The position numbers and the translations under genes were made by a program. Positions 1-7,389 of a stretch of 64,000 nt of DNA are shown here, one piece after another (the first letter of the stretch is position 1; the number at the start of each line of letters is the position of its first letter). This stretch comes from Collinsella sp. (GTDB lineage Bacteria > Actinomycetota > Coriobacteriia > Coriobacteriales > Coriobacteriaceae). The stretch covers positions 100,586 through 164,585 of the forward strand of contig JAGZSF010000008.1 in the NCBI GenBank assembly GCA_018381235.1. The letters run 5' to 3'. Under the pieces are notes generated by a model. The model worked only from the letters and a program-made list of their open reading frames with translations. It did not search any database and had not been told where the DNA came from.

Positions 1-353
1 CGCCCCACGCGCTGCCCGAGGCGCAGTGCTTCAACACGCTGTTCGCCGGCTACCCGTACCGCTCGACGCGCGACGCCACGCGCGACCGCTTCAGCGCGGG
101 CAAGCCGAACCCGAACCCGATGCTCGCGACCAACGACGACGCGCTGCCCAGGCACGGCCTCTACAGGTGGCACCTTCCCGACCCGATCTCGTTCAAGGAG
201 GACCTGCGCGTGACGTTCCAGGACCTCGGCAACGACGACATCAAGCTCTACGAGCGCGAGGACGACATCTCCACCGTCGCCTACTGGTACCAAAGCGAGC
301 CGCACGCCGTGCTCGCCCCGTTTGCCGCAAGGCAGGACCGCGTGCCCAGGTAG
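1..353 (+). CDS. C-terminal end of a DUF2961 (GH172) glycosidase, cut by the window edge
   Basis: The open frame enters from the left edge (first full codon at 3) and stops with TAG at 351-353. About 116 residues are visible. They contain the block HGLYRWHLPDPISFKEDLRV and then DDISTVAYWYQ, the typical end of DUF2961 proteins, now called glycoside hydrolase family 172. Characterised members act on difructose dianhydrides and alpha-D-fructo/arabinofuranosides. A fructokinase follows 79 bases downstream on the same strand, which fits a fructoside-use pathway: this enzyme would release fructose and the kinase would trap it. The domain call rests on my recognition of the family block; the substrate is inference. 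The catalytic residues lie outside the window. Confidence 0.8.
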   Translation, partial: PHALPEAQCFNTLFAGYPYRSTRDATRDRFSAGKPNPNPMLATNDDALPRHGLYRWHLPDPISFKEDLRVTFQDLGNDDIKLYEREDDISTVAYWYQSEPHAVLAPFAARQDRVPR

Positions 354-432
354 GGTCGCCTCGAAACAAGCCAACGTTATGGGCGCCCGCGGTTGACCAT
401 GACTGCGGGCGTCCCTTTGTAAGGAGGATCAC

Positions 433-1317
433 ATGAGCGAAAAGCAAATGAGGCTCGGCGCCCTCGAGGCCGGCGGGACCAAGATGGTCTGTGCCGTGGT
501 GTCCGGCGACGGCGAGGTCCTCGACCGTATGGAGACCCCGACGCTTATGCCCGCCGAGACCGTCCCGCAAATGGTCGAGTGGTTCACCGCCCGCGATGTG
601 GACGCGTTGGGCATCGGCGCCTTCGGCCCGACCTGCGTCGACCCCAACGATGAGCGCTACGGTTCCATCCTCCAGACGCCCAAGCTCGCGTGGCGAGGCT
701 ATGGTCTTCGCGCCGCGTTCGCCGACGCCCTCGGGATTCCGGTGACCTACGACACGGACGTGAACGTTGCCTGCCTCGGCGAAGTGGTCTTCGGCTGCTG
801 CAAGGGGCTCGAGGACGCCGTCTACGTGACCATCGGCACCGGCGTGGGCGCGGGCGTCATGTGCGCGGGCAGGCTCCTTCACGGCATGCTGCACCCCGAG
901 GCCGGCCACATGCTGGTAAGGACCCGTCCCACCGAGGAGGGACGCTGCGTCTGCCCGAGCCACGCGAGCTGTCTCGAGGGCCTCGCCTCCGGCCCCGCCA
1001 TCGCCGCGCGCTGGGGAAAGCCCGCGGCCGAGCTCGCGGACAACGCTGAGGTGTGGGCGCTGGAGGGGGATTATCTGGGGCAGATGTGCGCGAACCTCGT
1101 GCTCATGTACTCGCCTCGCCGTATCGTCCTCGGCGGCGGCGTGATGCACCAGGAGCAGCTCTACGGCATCGTCCGCAAGAAGACCCTCGAATATCTGGGT
1201 GGCTACATCCAGACCGCCGAGCTTAAGGACATAGAGAGCTACATCTGCGCCCCGGGCTGCGGCGGCGACCAAGGAATCCTTGGCGCGGCCGAGCTGGCAA
1301 GAAGGGCGCTCGCGTAA
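433..1317 (+). CDS. ROK-family fructokinase
   Basis: A 294-residue sugar kinase that would phosphorylate fructose with ATP in the cytosol. The N-terminal phosphate-binding motif is LEAGGTK (residues 11-17) and the second is TIGTGVGAG in the middle of the protein. The ROK zinc site is visible as H159 followed by C172, C174, H177 and C180. The C-terminal block RIVLGGGVMHQ also matches ROK fructokinases (about 290-300 residues). ATG at 433 is supported by the strong ribosome site AAGGAGG at 421-427. The neighbouring GH172 gene supports fructose rather than glucose as substrate. A strong hairpin terminator follows, so the transcript probably ends here. Glucokinase is less likely because of the overall fructokinase pattern and context. 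Confidence 0.9.
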   Translation: MSEKQMRLGALEAGGTKMVCAVVSGDGEVLDRMETPTLMPAETVPQMVEWFTARDVDALGIGAFGPTCVDPNDERYGSILQTPKLAWRGYGLRAAFADALGIPVTYDTDVNVACLGEVVFGCCKGLEDAVYVTIGTGVGAGVMCAGRLLHGMLHPEAGHMLVRTRPTEEGRCVCPSHASCLEGLASGPAIAARWGKPAAELADNAEVWALEGDYLGQMCANLVLMYSPRRIVLGGGVMHQEQLYGIVRKKTLEYLGGYIQTAELKDIESYICAPGCGGDQGILGAAELARRALA

Positions 1318-1349
1318 CTTGCGCTCTCTCCGCCATACAACGCGTTAAG

Positions 1350-1399
1350 AAAAGACGAGCGCTTCTTGCCAATTGGGCGGCAAGAAGTGCTCGTCTTTT
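1350..1399. terminator. Bidirectional rho-independent terminator
   Basis: Arms 1350-1370 and 1379-1399 pair over 21 bp with one G-U, with an 8-base loop. The stem begins with AAAA and ends with TTTT, so it can serve the fructokinase (plus) and the methyltransferase relic (minus, stop at 1412) alike. Confidence 0.9.
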
Positions 1400-1411
1400 G
1401 CATTTTTGCCT

Positions 1412-2079
1412 CTCAAAATCTTATTTTCACGATTTGCATTTTCATCCCGTTGTCACCGACCCTTGCGAGAAACCGGAAAAAGCCGCTGACGGAAGGGTCT
1501 CTCAAATCGTTGTAACCCAGCATATAGCCGCGACTTGTGACCCGCCATCTCCCGCACCAGTTCCCGGACCTGCTGGGTCAGAAAGTAATAGAACACCCCG
1601 GAGGCAAAGAACACCGCCCCGCCGGAGGCATCGATTTTGCCAAACCATGCGGTGTCTTTCAGATCGCAGGGGATATTTTGTTCTCGATCCTCGGCGGGCA
1701 GCAGCTGCTGCCGCAAGGCAATCACATCCGGGAAGTCCAGATTGTAGATCTTGCATCTACCGTTGTCGCAGGTTCTGCCGGTGTTGTCCAGCCCACAGCC
1801 CAGATTGACCACCGCCGCATTGGGGTGGCCTTTCAGGTAATCCCGCACCTCGAAAGCAAGATCACCCTGCCGCATGGCCACCTCCAGCGCACCAAAGCGC
1901 TGCATCAGGCTGCGGGAGTTTTTCTCTGCCTCTGAAAAGTCGTAGTCGATCTGGTCGAGCAGGCGAACCGCTGTTTCATCCCTGTAAAGGTTCGGGTACA
2001 GCTCCGTACACAGCTTCCGGGAATACAGCGGGAGGATCAGCGTCTCCTGCACGGTGTTTTTCTCAATTTTACATTTCAT
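1412..2079 (-). pseudogene. Leucine-carboxyl-methyltransferase-family O-methyltransferase, broken by an internal deletion
   Basis: The reading frame starts at ATG 2079 (MKCKIEKNTVQETLI) with an AGGAAG ribosome site upstream. It runs through the SAM-binding block VVNLGCGLDNTGRT and GVFYYFLTQQVRELVREMAG, typical of the class I methyltransferases related to LCM (PF04072). It then leaves frame near 1534-1546. In a different frame the true C-terminus continues from about 1531 to TGA at 1412-1414 as SRGYMLGYNDL, SVSGFFRFLARVGD and MKMQIVKIRF, the ending expected for this family. About 50-60 codons between the two parts are missing (an estimate from the family as I know it). Without rejoining, the first frame would read on to a stop at 1453. 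It is therefore a deletion pseudogene, the last gene of a minus-strand methyltransferase operon. Confidence 0.8.
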
Positions 2080-2090
2080 AGGTTTCTTCC

Positions 2091-2188
2091 TCAGTGAATA
2101 AGAACTGTCATAATTGCCGCCAGCACAGCCGCTATGACCGTCATGCCTATCGCCATGTGCAGGATGGATGCAAAAATGCCCGCATGAC
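2091..2188 (-). pseudogene. C-terminal remnant of a membrane protein
   Basis: Reading the minus strand in the third frame gives GIFASILHMAIGM followed by TVIAAVLAAIMTVLIH and TGA at 2091-2093, which looks like a transmembrane helix and short tail. It stops 11 bases before the ATG of the O-methyltransferase, a normal operon gap. Its upstream part is missing because the sequence jumps into the middle of the preceding methyltransferase near 2188. I read it as the last ~30 codons of a lost integral membrane gene. Which family is unknown. Confidence 0.5.
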
Positions 2189-2512
2189 GTCCTCAAACAC
2201 CATATCCGCCACACTGCCTTGCAGAACGGCGCAACGCCCCTCCTGAATTGCAATTCGGTTGAGCTTTCTGGCCTTTTCCACGCTGACGGGCGAATAGTCG
2301 ATGCCCTTGACGACGCTATGCGGGCATTTTTTCAGCAGCCGTTTTATGTTCGCCCCGCCGCCGCAGCCGCAATCCAGCACCTCGGCATTTGGCGCAAGTC
2401 GTAAAAATCGAAGCCCCCACCGCGCCATAGGGCTGTGGCCCAGATTCATCATGGCAACCATAAGGTTTCCGCCGAGGCCCACGGGCTTGCGGGTGTTTTC
2501 AAAGAACGACAT
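2147..2512 (-). pseudogene. Truncated class I SAM methyltransferase
   Basis: Starts at ATG 2512 (MSFFENTRKPVGLGG) with GGAGGGG just upstream, overlapping the end of the preceding methyltransferase gene by 14 bases (translational coupling). Motif I is AEVLDCGCGGGANI and motif II lies around VVKGIDYSPVSVE. After VADMVFED (near 2188) the family sequence stops and 12 unrelated residues lead to a stop at 2147. The second half of the Rossmann fold is gone, so the protein is unlikely to be active. The deletion joined it to the tail of a membrane protein gene. Confidence 0.75.
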
Positions 2513-3128
2513 CTGGCCCCTCCGATTTCGTGCATTCCGCATAGGTCAACGGGAACGAGGCCTTCAGCACCGCGCTTTTCTGCACCGCCCAGCCGTTTTG
2601 ACGCAGGAAACGTAGATATTCCTCGCTTGTCCACCTGCTGTGGAGGGGGAATCCCGCCATACTCATGAAAAAGGCTTTTGCCTTGCCGGAAACCGAGTTC
2701 CCCGCGTGGGTGAAGGTTGGCGCGATGAGCACGCCGTCGCCCTTCAACACCCGCCTGATTTCTTGCAGGGCCTTTTCCGGATGCGGCACTATGTGAAGCG
2801 CGTTGGACACGATCACCACTTCGAAGGACTTCCGTGCATAGGGCAGGCGGAACATATCTTGTACGGAAAAGTGCAGCTTTGCGGATTGATGGTCCCGCTT
2901 TGCTTCAAGGATCATCTTTGCAGAAGCGTCCGTAGCCTCGATGTGCGCCGCCGCATTCACGATGCTCTTTGCGATAAGCCCCGTGCCGGTGGCAACCTCC
3001 AGTACGGTTTTTGCTTTCACTACCGGCCGGATCAGCCCATACATCTTCTCATACGCCGCCCGGTCGTTTCGCATGAAACGGTCATACCGACCGGCATTCT
3101 TGTCCCAGAAACCCTCGCGTTCGTGCAT
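2499..3128 (-). CDS. Class I SAM-dependent methyltransferase
   Basis: A 209-residue cytosolic methyltransferase and the only member of this operon that looks complete. Motif I is KTVLEVATGTGLIAKSI, the acidic loop is IEATDASAKM, and the post-II block is FEVVIVSNALHIVPHPEKA, which resembles UbiE/phosphatidylethanolamine-type Methyltransf_11 enzymes. I chose ATG 3128 (MHEREGFWDK), with GGGGG about 8 bases upstream, over an in-frame TTG at 3143. Its end overlaps the next methyltransferase. An iron-box-like site lies about 56 bases upstream. The substrate is unknown; a role in metallophore or small-molecule methylation under iron limitation is only inference from the box. Confidence 0.8.
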   Translation of the reverse strand: MHEREGFWDKNAGRYDRFMRNDRAAYEKMYGLIRPVVKAKTVLEVATGTGLIAKSIVNAAAHIEATDASAKMILEAKRDHQSAKLHFSVQDMFRLPYARKSFEVVIVSNALHIVPHPEKALQEIRRVLKGDGVLIAPTFTHAGNSVSGKAKAFFMSMAGFPLHSRWTSEEYLRFLRQNGWAVQKSAVLKASFPLTYAECTKSEGPDVVL

Positions 3129-3144
3129 GGCTATCGCCCCCAAA

Positions 3145-3164
3145 TAGTTAGAGCTATCTAACTA
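3145..3164 (-). promoter_or_regulatory. Perfect inverted repeat upstream of the methyltransferase operon
   Basis: TAGTTAGA, four bases, TCTAACTA: 8-bp perfect arms located 17 bases upstream of the chosen start. A second regulator site or part of a 5' leader hairpin; which one cannot be told from sequence. Confidence 0.5.
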
Positions 3165-3183
3165 TAACAAACGAATCATGCAG

Positions 3184-3202
3184 TAAGATTAGGCTAACCT
3201 TA
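3184..3202 (-). promoter_or_regulatory. DtxR/IdeR-like iron box
   Basis: The 19-mer TAAGATTAGGCTAACCTTA matches the actinobacterial DtxR/IdeR consensus TTAGGTTAGGCTAACCTAA at 16 of 19 positions, including the whole central TTAGGCTAACCT. It lies about 56 bp upstream of the methyltransferase start, where an iron-dependent repressor would act. Confidence 0.7.
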
Positions 3203-3204
3203 TT

Positions 3205-3745
3205 TTCTTGGCAAAGATGCATCTCTCCGGTTTTCGCTTATAACGGCGCGAGTCAGATACTAGGCTGGAGCTGAAGAAGAAGCTTGGTGGACAGGTGGGT
3301 CGATGCCGGTTCCCGGAACGGTGATCCAGCCAATTACACCAGGGCTCTAGTCATTGAGTGGGAGTAGGCTGACAGGGATTTGACCTGCACTTTTGAGTGC
3401 CGCACTGTACCGCTGAGTTTCGTTTCGTACGTGAGTCACGGCAAAGCCGCCAGCGACGGCGGTGGGTAAAAACGATCATCGAGTCTCCGTTCCCGCGTTG
3501 GGACGGAGCTTTTTCTTTGTCGTTTCACTCCCTTTTACCTGCGATTATTTTCATTTAGGAGCTTGCGTGCTATTCAGGAGTGAAAAGACCCGACAGTGGT
3601 CTGATATTGAAAGCTCCATGCCCCCCAGCGTAGGGCGAGAGTAGCCTTTGCAAACCCTCCCGATATTAAGTTGACAGCTGAATATAGCTGTTTACCTCGG
3701 GGTTATAATCGCCTCAACCATATATTTCCTCTAGATAGGTTGCCC
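3205..3745. other. Intergenic region with an orphan terminator
   Basis: No convincing gene. A hairpin at 3485-3508 (CTCCGTTCCC / GGGACGGAG, one bulge) followed by CTTTTTCTTT is a plus-strand terminator with no gene in front of it, so it may be the tail of a lost gene. TTGACA (3671-3676) and TATAAT (3704-3709) are present but 27 bp apart, too far to be one promoter; TATAAT alone is a plausible -10 for the next gene. The short frame at 3462-3644 lacks a ribosome site and family features. Confidence 0.45.
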
Positions 3746-4396
3746 ATGATGTTCAACACCGCCGAATCGCTTCTTATTGTCGAGGCCGGAAACACCGGCA
3801 AGTTCTCCAAGCTTCTCTACAACATGATTGGAAAGAACGATGACACAGAGGCTGGTCCGACCGGCCCCGTCGACGGCAGCGTCGATGCCTCCATCTTCAA
3901 CGAGGGCCAGTTTGCTCAGACCGCCATCTCGTCGAGTCAGAAGGTCGTCTTCATCGGCTGGTCGGAAGGCACCGGAGACTACATCGACGCGATTCGGCTC
4001 GACAACCCCGAAGCCATCGACGAGGAAGGCGTCTACATCGGCGTGAGCGGGAACCACGCCTGCATCACAGTGAATACCGAGCCGCCTTCCAAGGAGGACT
4101 ACTGGAAGTTCCTCGAAAGGGCAAGGGAGCATGGCATGGAGTTCGATGACCTTCTCGCGGCCCTGCGCCCCGGAGAGGAGGCGGTGGAACCCGAAGAAAG
4201 CAATGATTCCAATCCCGTGCTTGGTTTTGCCAAAATGGTAGGCAAGACCATCGGGAGGGCTGCCGCCGATGGCGCGAACGGCATCAACCAGGCCGTCGTC
4301 CTCCATCAGAAGGCGGGCGAGATCCGCGACCAACGCTACCAGTACGCTGTGAAACGCTTCTACCACGAGAAGCTCAAGAGCTTCGTCGAGGCGTAG
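3746..4396 (+). CDS. Unknown acidic cytosolic protein, first gene of a two-gene cassette
   Basis: 216 residues from ATG 3746 (MMFNTAESLLIVEAG); an in-frame upstream TTG at 3671 lacks support. I do not recognise the family. The first 140 residues look like one globular domain (LYNMIGKND, VVFIGWSEGTGDYIDAI, GVYIGVSGNHACITVN). Next comes an acidic linker (PGEEAVEPEESNDSNP), then a basic, Ala-rich C-terminal segment (FAKMVGKTIGRAAADGANG, YAVKRFYHEKLKSFVEA). There is no signal peptide or membrane helix. The next gene starts 2 bases after the stop, so the two are almost certainly co-translated and probably functional partners. Confidence 0.6.
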   Translation: MMFNTAESLLIVEAGNTGKFSKLLYNMIGKNDDTEAGPTGPVDGSVDASIFNEGQFAQTAISSSQKVVFIGWSEGTGDYIDAIRLDNPEAIDEEGVYIGVSGNHACITVNTEPPSKEDYWKFLERAREHGMEFDDLLAALRPGEEAVEPEESNDSNPVLGFAKMVGKTIGRAAADGANGINQAVVLHQKAGEIRDQRYQYAVKRFYHEKLKSFVEA

Positions 4397-4398
4397 GG

Positions 4399-5931
4399 AT
4401 GAACGATTTCGACAAGGGGTTCGAGTTCTCCGCGCGCCATGCCGCCGCCGTGCCCGCCGGGATGGATGCTGCGAGCTGGGTGAACAGCGTGGAGGCCGCC
4501 ATCGAGGAGCTGTACTCCGCGATGAACTCCTACGACCACTACAAAAACAGCAAGGCGGCGCAGGACTCCCTCAAGGGATTCCTGGCGGAGGAATGGGCCT
4601 TTGGGACGGCGAACGTCGACGCTGCCGTTAAGAGGGTCGACGCCAAGGGCATCAGGCTCGACTCGCACGACCTCGGGTCTGCGGATGTGGCCTGGGGCGC
4701 CGATCAGTACCAGCTCAAGTTCCTGACCGACCCGAAGAACATCGCGCGCAAGCTCGCGACGACGCTTCGCGATTCGTGCAACGGCAGGCCGAAAAGATAT
4801 GCGGATCTCTCTTTTGACGAGTGGGCCGTCGAGAAGGGCTTCGCGGGCAAAACCCCAGACGACTTGCTCTACGGCGACATGGGCGGCCTGATCCCGTCGG
4901 ACAAGCTTGAAGCAGCCAAGCAGTACACGCTGATACGCATCGAGCGCGCGAAAGGCCGCGGCTTGGACGAAGAGGTGCAGCGCTGGACGAAGGTGCGCGA
5001 CAACCTGACGGACCGAATCGAGACACCTGAGGGCGTCGAGGGCAGGCCCGCCACGAACGAGGAGATGCGCCGAAAGGCGATCGACGTCTCGAACAAGAAG
5101 AAGCTCGACCCCGCAGACGACGGCATGACCACGTCCCAACTAATCGCTGCGAGCGACATAGTGAAGCAATCGCTCAAGGCCGGCGGCACAGCCGCCGCCC
5201 TGAGCGCCGCCCTGAGCGTTGCCCCCGAGATCTACCGCGCCATCGATTACCTGATCGCAGAAGGAGAAATCGACGACGAGCACTTGAAGTCCATCGGGAC
5301 GGCGGCATGCGCCGGCGCCACCAACGGGTTCGTGTCCGGATCGGCGACCGCGGCAATCACTGCCGCAGCAGCAAAGGGCGCCTTCGGCGAGATGGTAAAG
5401 GCCGCCGCAATGGGATCGAGGGGCGCGAACGTCATCGCATCACTCGTCGTGCTAACCATGGAGACGTGCCGAAACTCCTATCTCGTGGCGTCGGGGAGGA
5501 TCGAGCCCGTCGAGATGGCGAGCAACATGGGCCAATCCGTGTTCTCAACCGTCATGATGCTCGGCGGAGCCGCTGTCGCGACCGCCCTGACAGGCGGGGC
5601 GACCCTCCCTGTGCTCATCGGATCCTTCGTCGGCGGAGCGGCGGGAAGCATGGCGTTCAAGCCCGTCTCGTCTTGCGTCATGAAGGTGTGCGTCGATTCC
5701 GGCGTCACATTCTTTGGCCTCATCGAGCAAGACTACGAGGTTCCCCAGCACCTGCTTTCGATGCTCGGCATCAAAGGGGCGAGCATTAAAACGGCAAGGG
5801 TAAAGACAGCCGCCGTTTCGACGGCGCCCCGACTCTCTGCGCCATCCGTGAAAACGGCGTGCCTGCACACCGCAGACGTCGTCTTCTTTGAGCGAGGGCT
5901 CGTCGGCGTCAACAAGGTTGCATATTCGTAG
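4399..5931 (+). CDS. Unknown 510-residue protein with a hydrophobic, Gly/Ala-rich C-terminal region
   Basis: The N-terminal ~240 residues are soluble and charged (FLAEEWAFGTANVDAAVKR, HDLGSADVAWG, GGLIPSDKLEAAKQYTLIRI, NLTDRIETPEGV). Residues ~245-445 are Ala/Gly-rich and contain several stretches that could insert in or cross a membrane (GGTAAALSAALSVAPEI, GATNGFVSGSATAAITAAAA, MMLGGAAVATALTGGATLPV, GSFVGGAAGSMAFKP). The last 50 residues carry KTA-type repeats (IKTARVKTAAV, VKTACLHTA). I do not know a named family, although similar hypothetical proteins with the EEW...HELGS-like block occur in gut Firmicutes as far as I recall. The layout (soluble sensor half, glycine-zipper-like half, small co-translated partner) resembles membrane-acting effectors of toxin or defence systems. 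That role is inference only. Confidence 0.65.
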   Translation: MNDFDKGFEFSARHAAAVPAGMDAASWVNSVEAAIEELYSAMNSYDHYKNSKAAQDSLKGFLAEEWAFGTANVDAAVKRVDAKGIRLDSHDLGSADVAWGADQYQLKFLTDPKNIARKLATTLRDSCNGRPKRYADLSFDEWAVEKGFAGKTPDDLLYGDMGGLIPSDKLEAAKQYTLIRIERAKGRGLDEEVQRWTKVRDNLTDRIETPEGVEGRPATNEEMRRKAIDVSNKKKLDPADDGMTTSQLIAASDIVKQSLKAGGTAAALSAALSVAPEIYRAIDYLIAEGEIDDEHLKSIGTAACAGATNGFVSGSATAAITAAAAKGAFGEMVKAAAMGSRGANVIASLVVLTMETCRNSYLVASGRIEPVEMASNMGQSVFSTVMMLGGAAVATALTGGATLPVLIGSFVGGAAGSMAFKPVSSCVMKVCVDSGVTFFGLIEQDYEVPQHLLSMLGIKGASIKTARVKTAAVSTAPRLSAPSVKTACLHTADVVFFERGLVGVNKVAYS

Positions 5932-5950
5932 GGCGATGCCGGTGCGCATG

Positions 5951-6023
5951 AAGCGACCTGCGGTTTCGCAAATCAATCGAGCCATTTCTGAACCCGCGAA
6001 TAAGGGGTTGATTCGCACATCGG
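5951..6023 (+). repeat. Left copy of direct repeat flanking the RNA/DUF3800 unit
   Basis: Shares about three quarters of its bases with 7113-7186 in the same orientation; both begin AGCGACCTGCGGTTT and end near TTGATTCGC/CTGATTCGC. Each copy contains half-sites of GCGAATCA or close variants in both orientations. Confidence 0.7.
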
Positions 6024-6047
6024 ACACTTAAGACCTCGCGAACAGAA

Positions 6048-6309
6048 TGCATGCGCTACAATGCAAACCAGTTAGCCTCGGTACGACCGCTGATGCAAGT
6101 CGCCGGGGCTCACTTGCTTCAGCAGGCAAGTTGCCCGTACGGAACACGCCGACAATCGGCGGGGGCATGCTGCACCTCGGAATCTCCAGTGCCAGAAACC
6201 CACTCGCGTTGCGGGAATCCTTGCATAGCCGGCTTAGATCTGGTATAAGAATTTTGGTGGCTGTTTCAGCTACCTCCAAGTGCCGGGGGCTTATCCCCCG
6301 GCTTTTATT
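6048..6309 (+). ncRNA. Candidate structured RNA upstream of DUF3800
   Basis: A gene-free 260-base stretch rich in stems. GCTGA/GCAAGT (6091-6103 region) pairs with ACTTGC/TCAGC; this hairpin sits inside a GTACG/CGTAC stem. CGCCGA-CAA-TCGGCG follows, then TGGTGGCTG pairing with CAGCTACCTCCA. The last element is a terminator at 6282-6302. TACAAT near 6056 preceded by TGCGC could be an extended -10. The 26-base module ending at 6284 recurs at 15064-15089 on the other strand, next to a second terminator hairpin, so it is a conserved RNA element rather than random sequence. Structured RNA motifs upstream of DUF3800 genes have been reported in comparative surveys; whether this is one of them needs a covariance search. 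Confidence 0.6.
6282..6309 (+). terminator. Terminator hairpin between the RNA and the DUF3800 gene
   Basis: GCCGGGGG-CTTAT-CCCCCGGC (6282-6302) followed by TTTTATT. It lies only 18 bases before the DUF3800 start codon, so most transcripts would end after the RNA and only read-through would express the protein. Confidence 0.8.
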
Positions 6310-6326
6310 CTATCCAGGGGCATATA

Positions 6327-7004
6327 TTGGCGCGAGACCTGAGCATATTCGTCGACGAGAGCGGCGATCGGGGCGGAAAGGCTCGGTACTACCTTTTGAC
6401 CCTCGTGGTCCACGACCAGTCGGAGGGCATTGCCGACAAGGTCTCCCGATACGAGCAGTCCCTCGCCAGCTCCGACCTCCCGAACATACCGTTCCATTCT
6501 GAGCCGCTGCTGAACGGCCACGGGCCGTACGAGGGGATCGACCTGCAGGCGCGCAAGAAGATGCTGTACTCGTTCAACGTTCTGGTTCAGCGCCTTCCCG
6601 TCTCCTATAGAACGTTCGTCTACCGCAGAAGCGAGTTCGAGGATCTGGCAAAGCTCACCTCGCGCATGAAGCGCGATATTTCGGGCCTTTTGTTTGATCG
6701 CTTAGAATTCTTTCAAAGCTTCGACGAGGTGAAGGTCTATTACGACAACGGCCAGGACATCGTGAAACAGGCGCTCGACCAGTCGATCGGCTTCGTGCTT
6801 TCCAAAGGGGTCGTCGAGCGGCGCAAGACTTCGATGACCGACTACCGTCTCGAGCAAGCAGCGGACTACCTCTGCACCATCGAGCTTGCGGCGGTCAAGT
6901 ACGCGGCGAAGGAAGACGGCGAGACTTACAACAAGTTCTTCGGCGGCATAGGCACGTTCAAGAAGAACTGGCTCAAGCAAGCGCGCCGCAAGATGATCAA
7001 GTAG
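6327..7004 (+). CDS. DUF3800 domain protein
   Basis: 225 residues starting at TTG 6327, chosen because AGGGG (6316-6320) sits 6 bases upstream and the next codons give RDLSIFVDESGDRGGKARYY. The FVDESGD signature with YYLLTLVVHDQSEG is the N-terminal hallmark of DUF3800 (PF12686), thought to have an RNase H-like fold with acidic catalytic residues. Other conserved-looking parts are VYYDNGQDIVKQALD and the terminal YRLEQAADYLCTIELAA. These proteins are common in accessory regions and phage-defence neighbourhoods; biochemical function is not settled. The non-ATG start and the terminator in front imply low, controlled expression. Flanking direct repeats suggest that the RNA and protein form a unit. 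Confidence 0.85.
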   Translation: MARDLSIFVDESGDRGGKARYYLLTLVVHDQSEGIADKVSRYEQSLASSDLPNIPFHSEPLLNGHGPYEGIDLQARKKMLYSFNVLVQRLPVSYRTFVYRRSEFEDLAKLTSRMKRDISGLLFDRLEFFQSFDEVKVYYDNGQDIVKQALDQSIGFVLSKGVVERRKTSMTDYRLEQAADYLCTIELAAVKYAAKEDGETYNKFFGGIGTFKKNWLKQARRKMIK

Positions 7005-7112
7005 CGGGATGCTGCCAAGGGGGCTTTTCCGCCCCTGTCCTCTGATCTCCCGAATCACCCTTTTCCAAGCCGCTCGCTACGAACCCCGGCGGAAACCAGG
7101 GAGTGATTAAAG

Positions 7113-7186
7113 GAGCGACCTGCGGTTTTGCGAATCAATTGAGGCATTCCCGAAATTGCGAATCAAGGGCCTGATTCGCCCAAATT
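7113..7186 (+). repeat. Right copy of direct repeat flanking the RNA/DUF3800 unit
   Basis: Partner of 5951-6023. Contains GCGAATCA at two positions (near 7130 and 7159) and its inverse TGATTCGC at 7172-7179; the pair GCGAATCA-agggcc-TGATTCGC forms an 8-bp palindrome with a 6-base spacer. Another CGAATCA lies just outside at 7192. No gene lies between 7005 and 7389 apart from this repeat. Confidence 0.7.
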
Positions 7187-7389
7187 GCGCACGAATCAGC
7201 CCTTAGGCGGTACGACGCGACACGCATCGACAACACTCGGACTGGACTAGCCGCTGAATGGGAATAGAAATAGAACATTTGTTCTTGTTTTTCATACGGA
7301 TTCGTACGGTTCCGATGGCGATTGATGGGGGCGTTTCGCAACCACCGCACCTGCAAGCCACATGGTTTCACAATCGGGCAAAAACTCAG

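Noticed and set aside
3205..3480. tRNA-like look of the sequence around 3270-3420
   Set aside because: I could not fold a cloverleaf with a proper T-loop or acceptor stem.
3462..3644. 60-residue frame in the gap before the unknown cassette
   Set aside because: No ribosome site, overlaps a terminator hairpin, odd composition.
6047..6502. 151-residue frame across the candidate RNA
   Set aside because: Out of frame with DUF3800, crosses a terminator hairpin, Arg/Pro-rich, no ribosome site.
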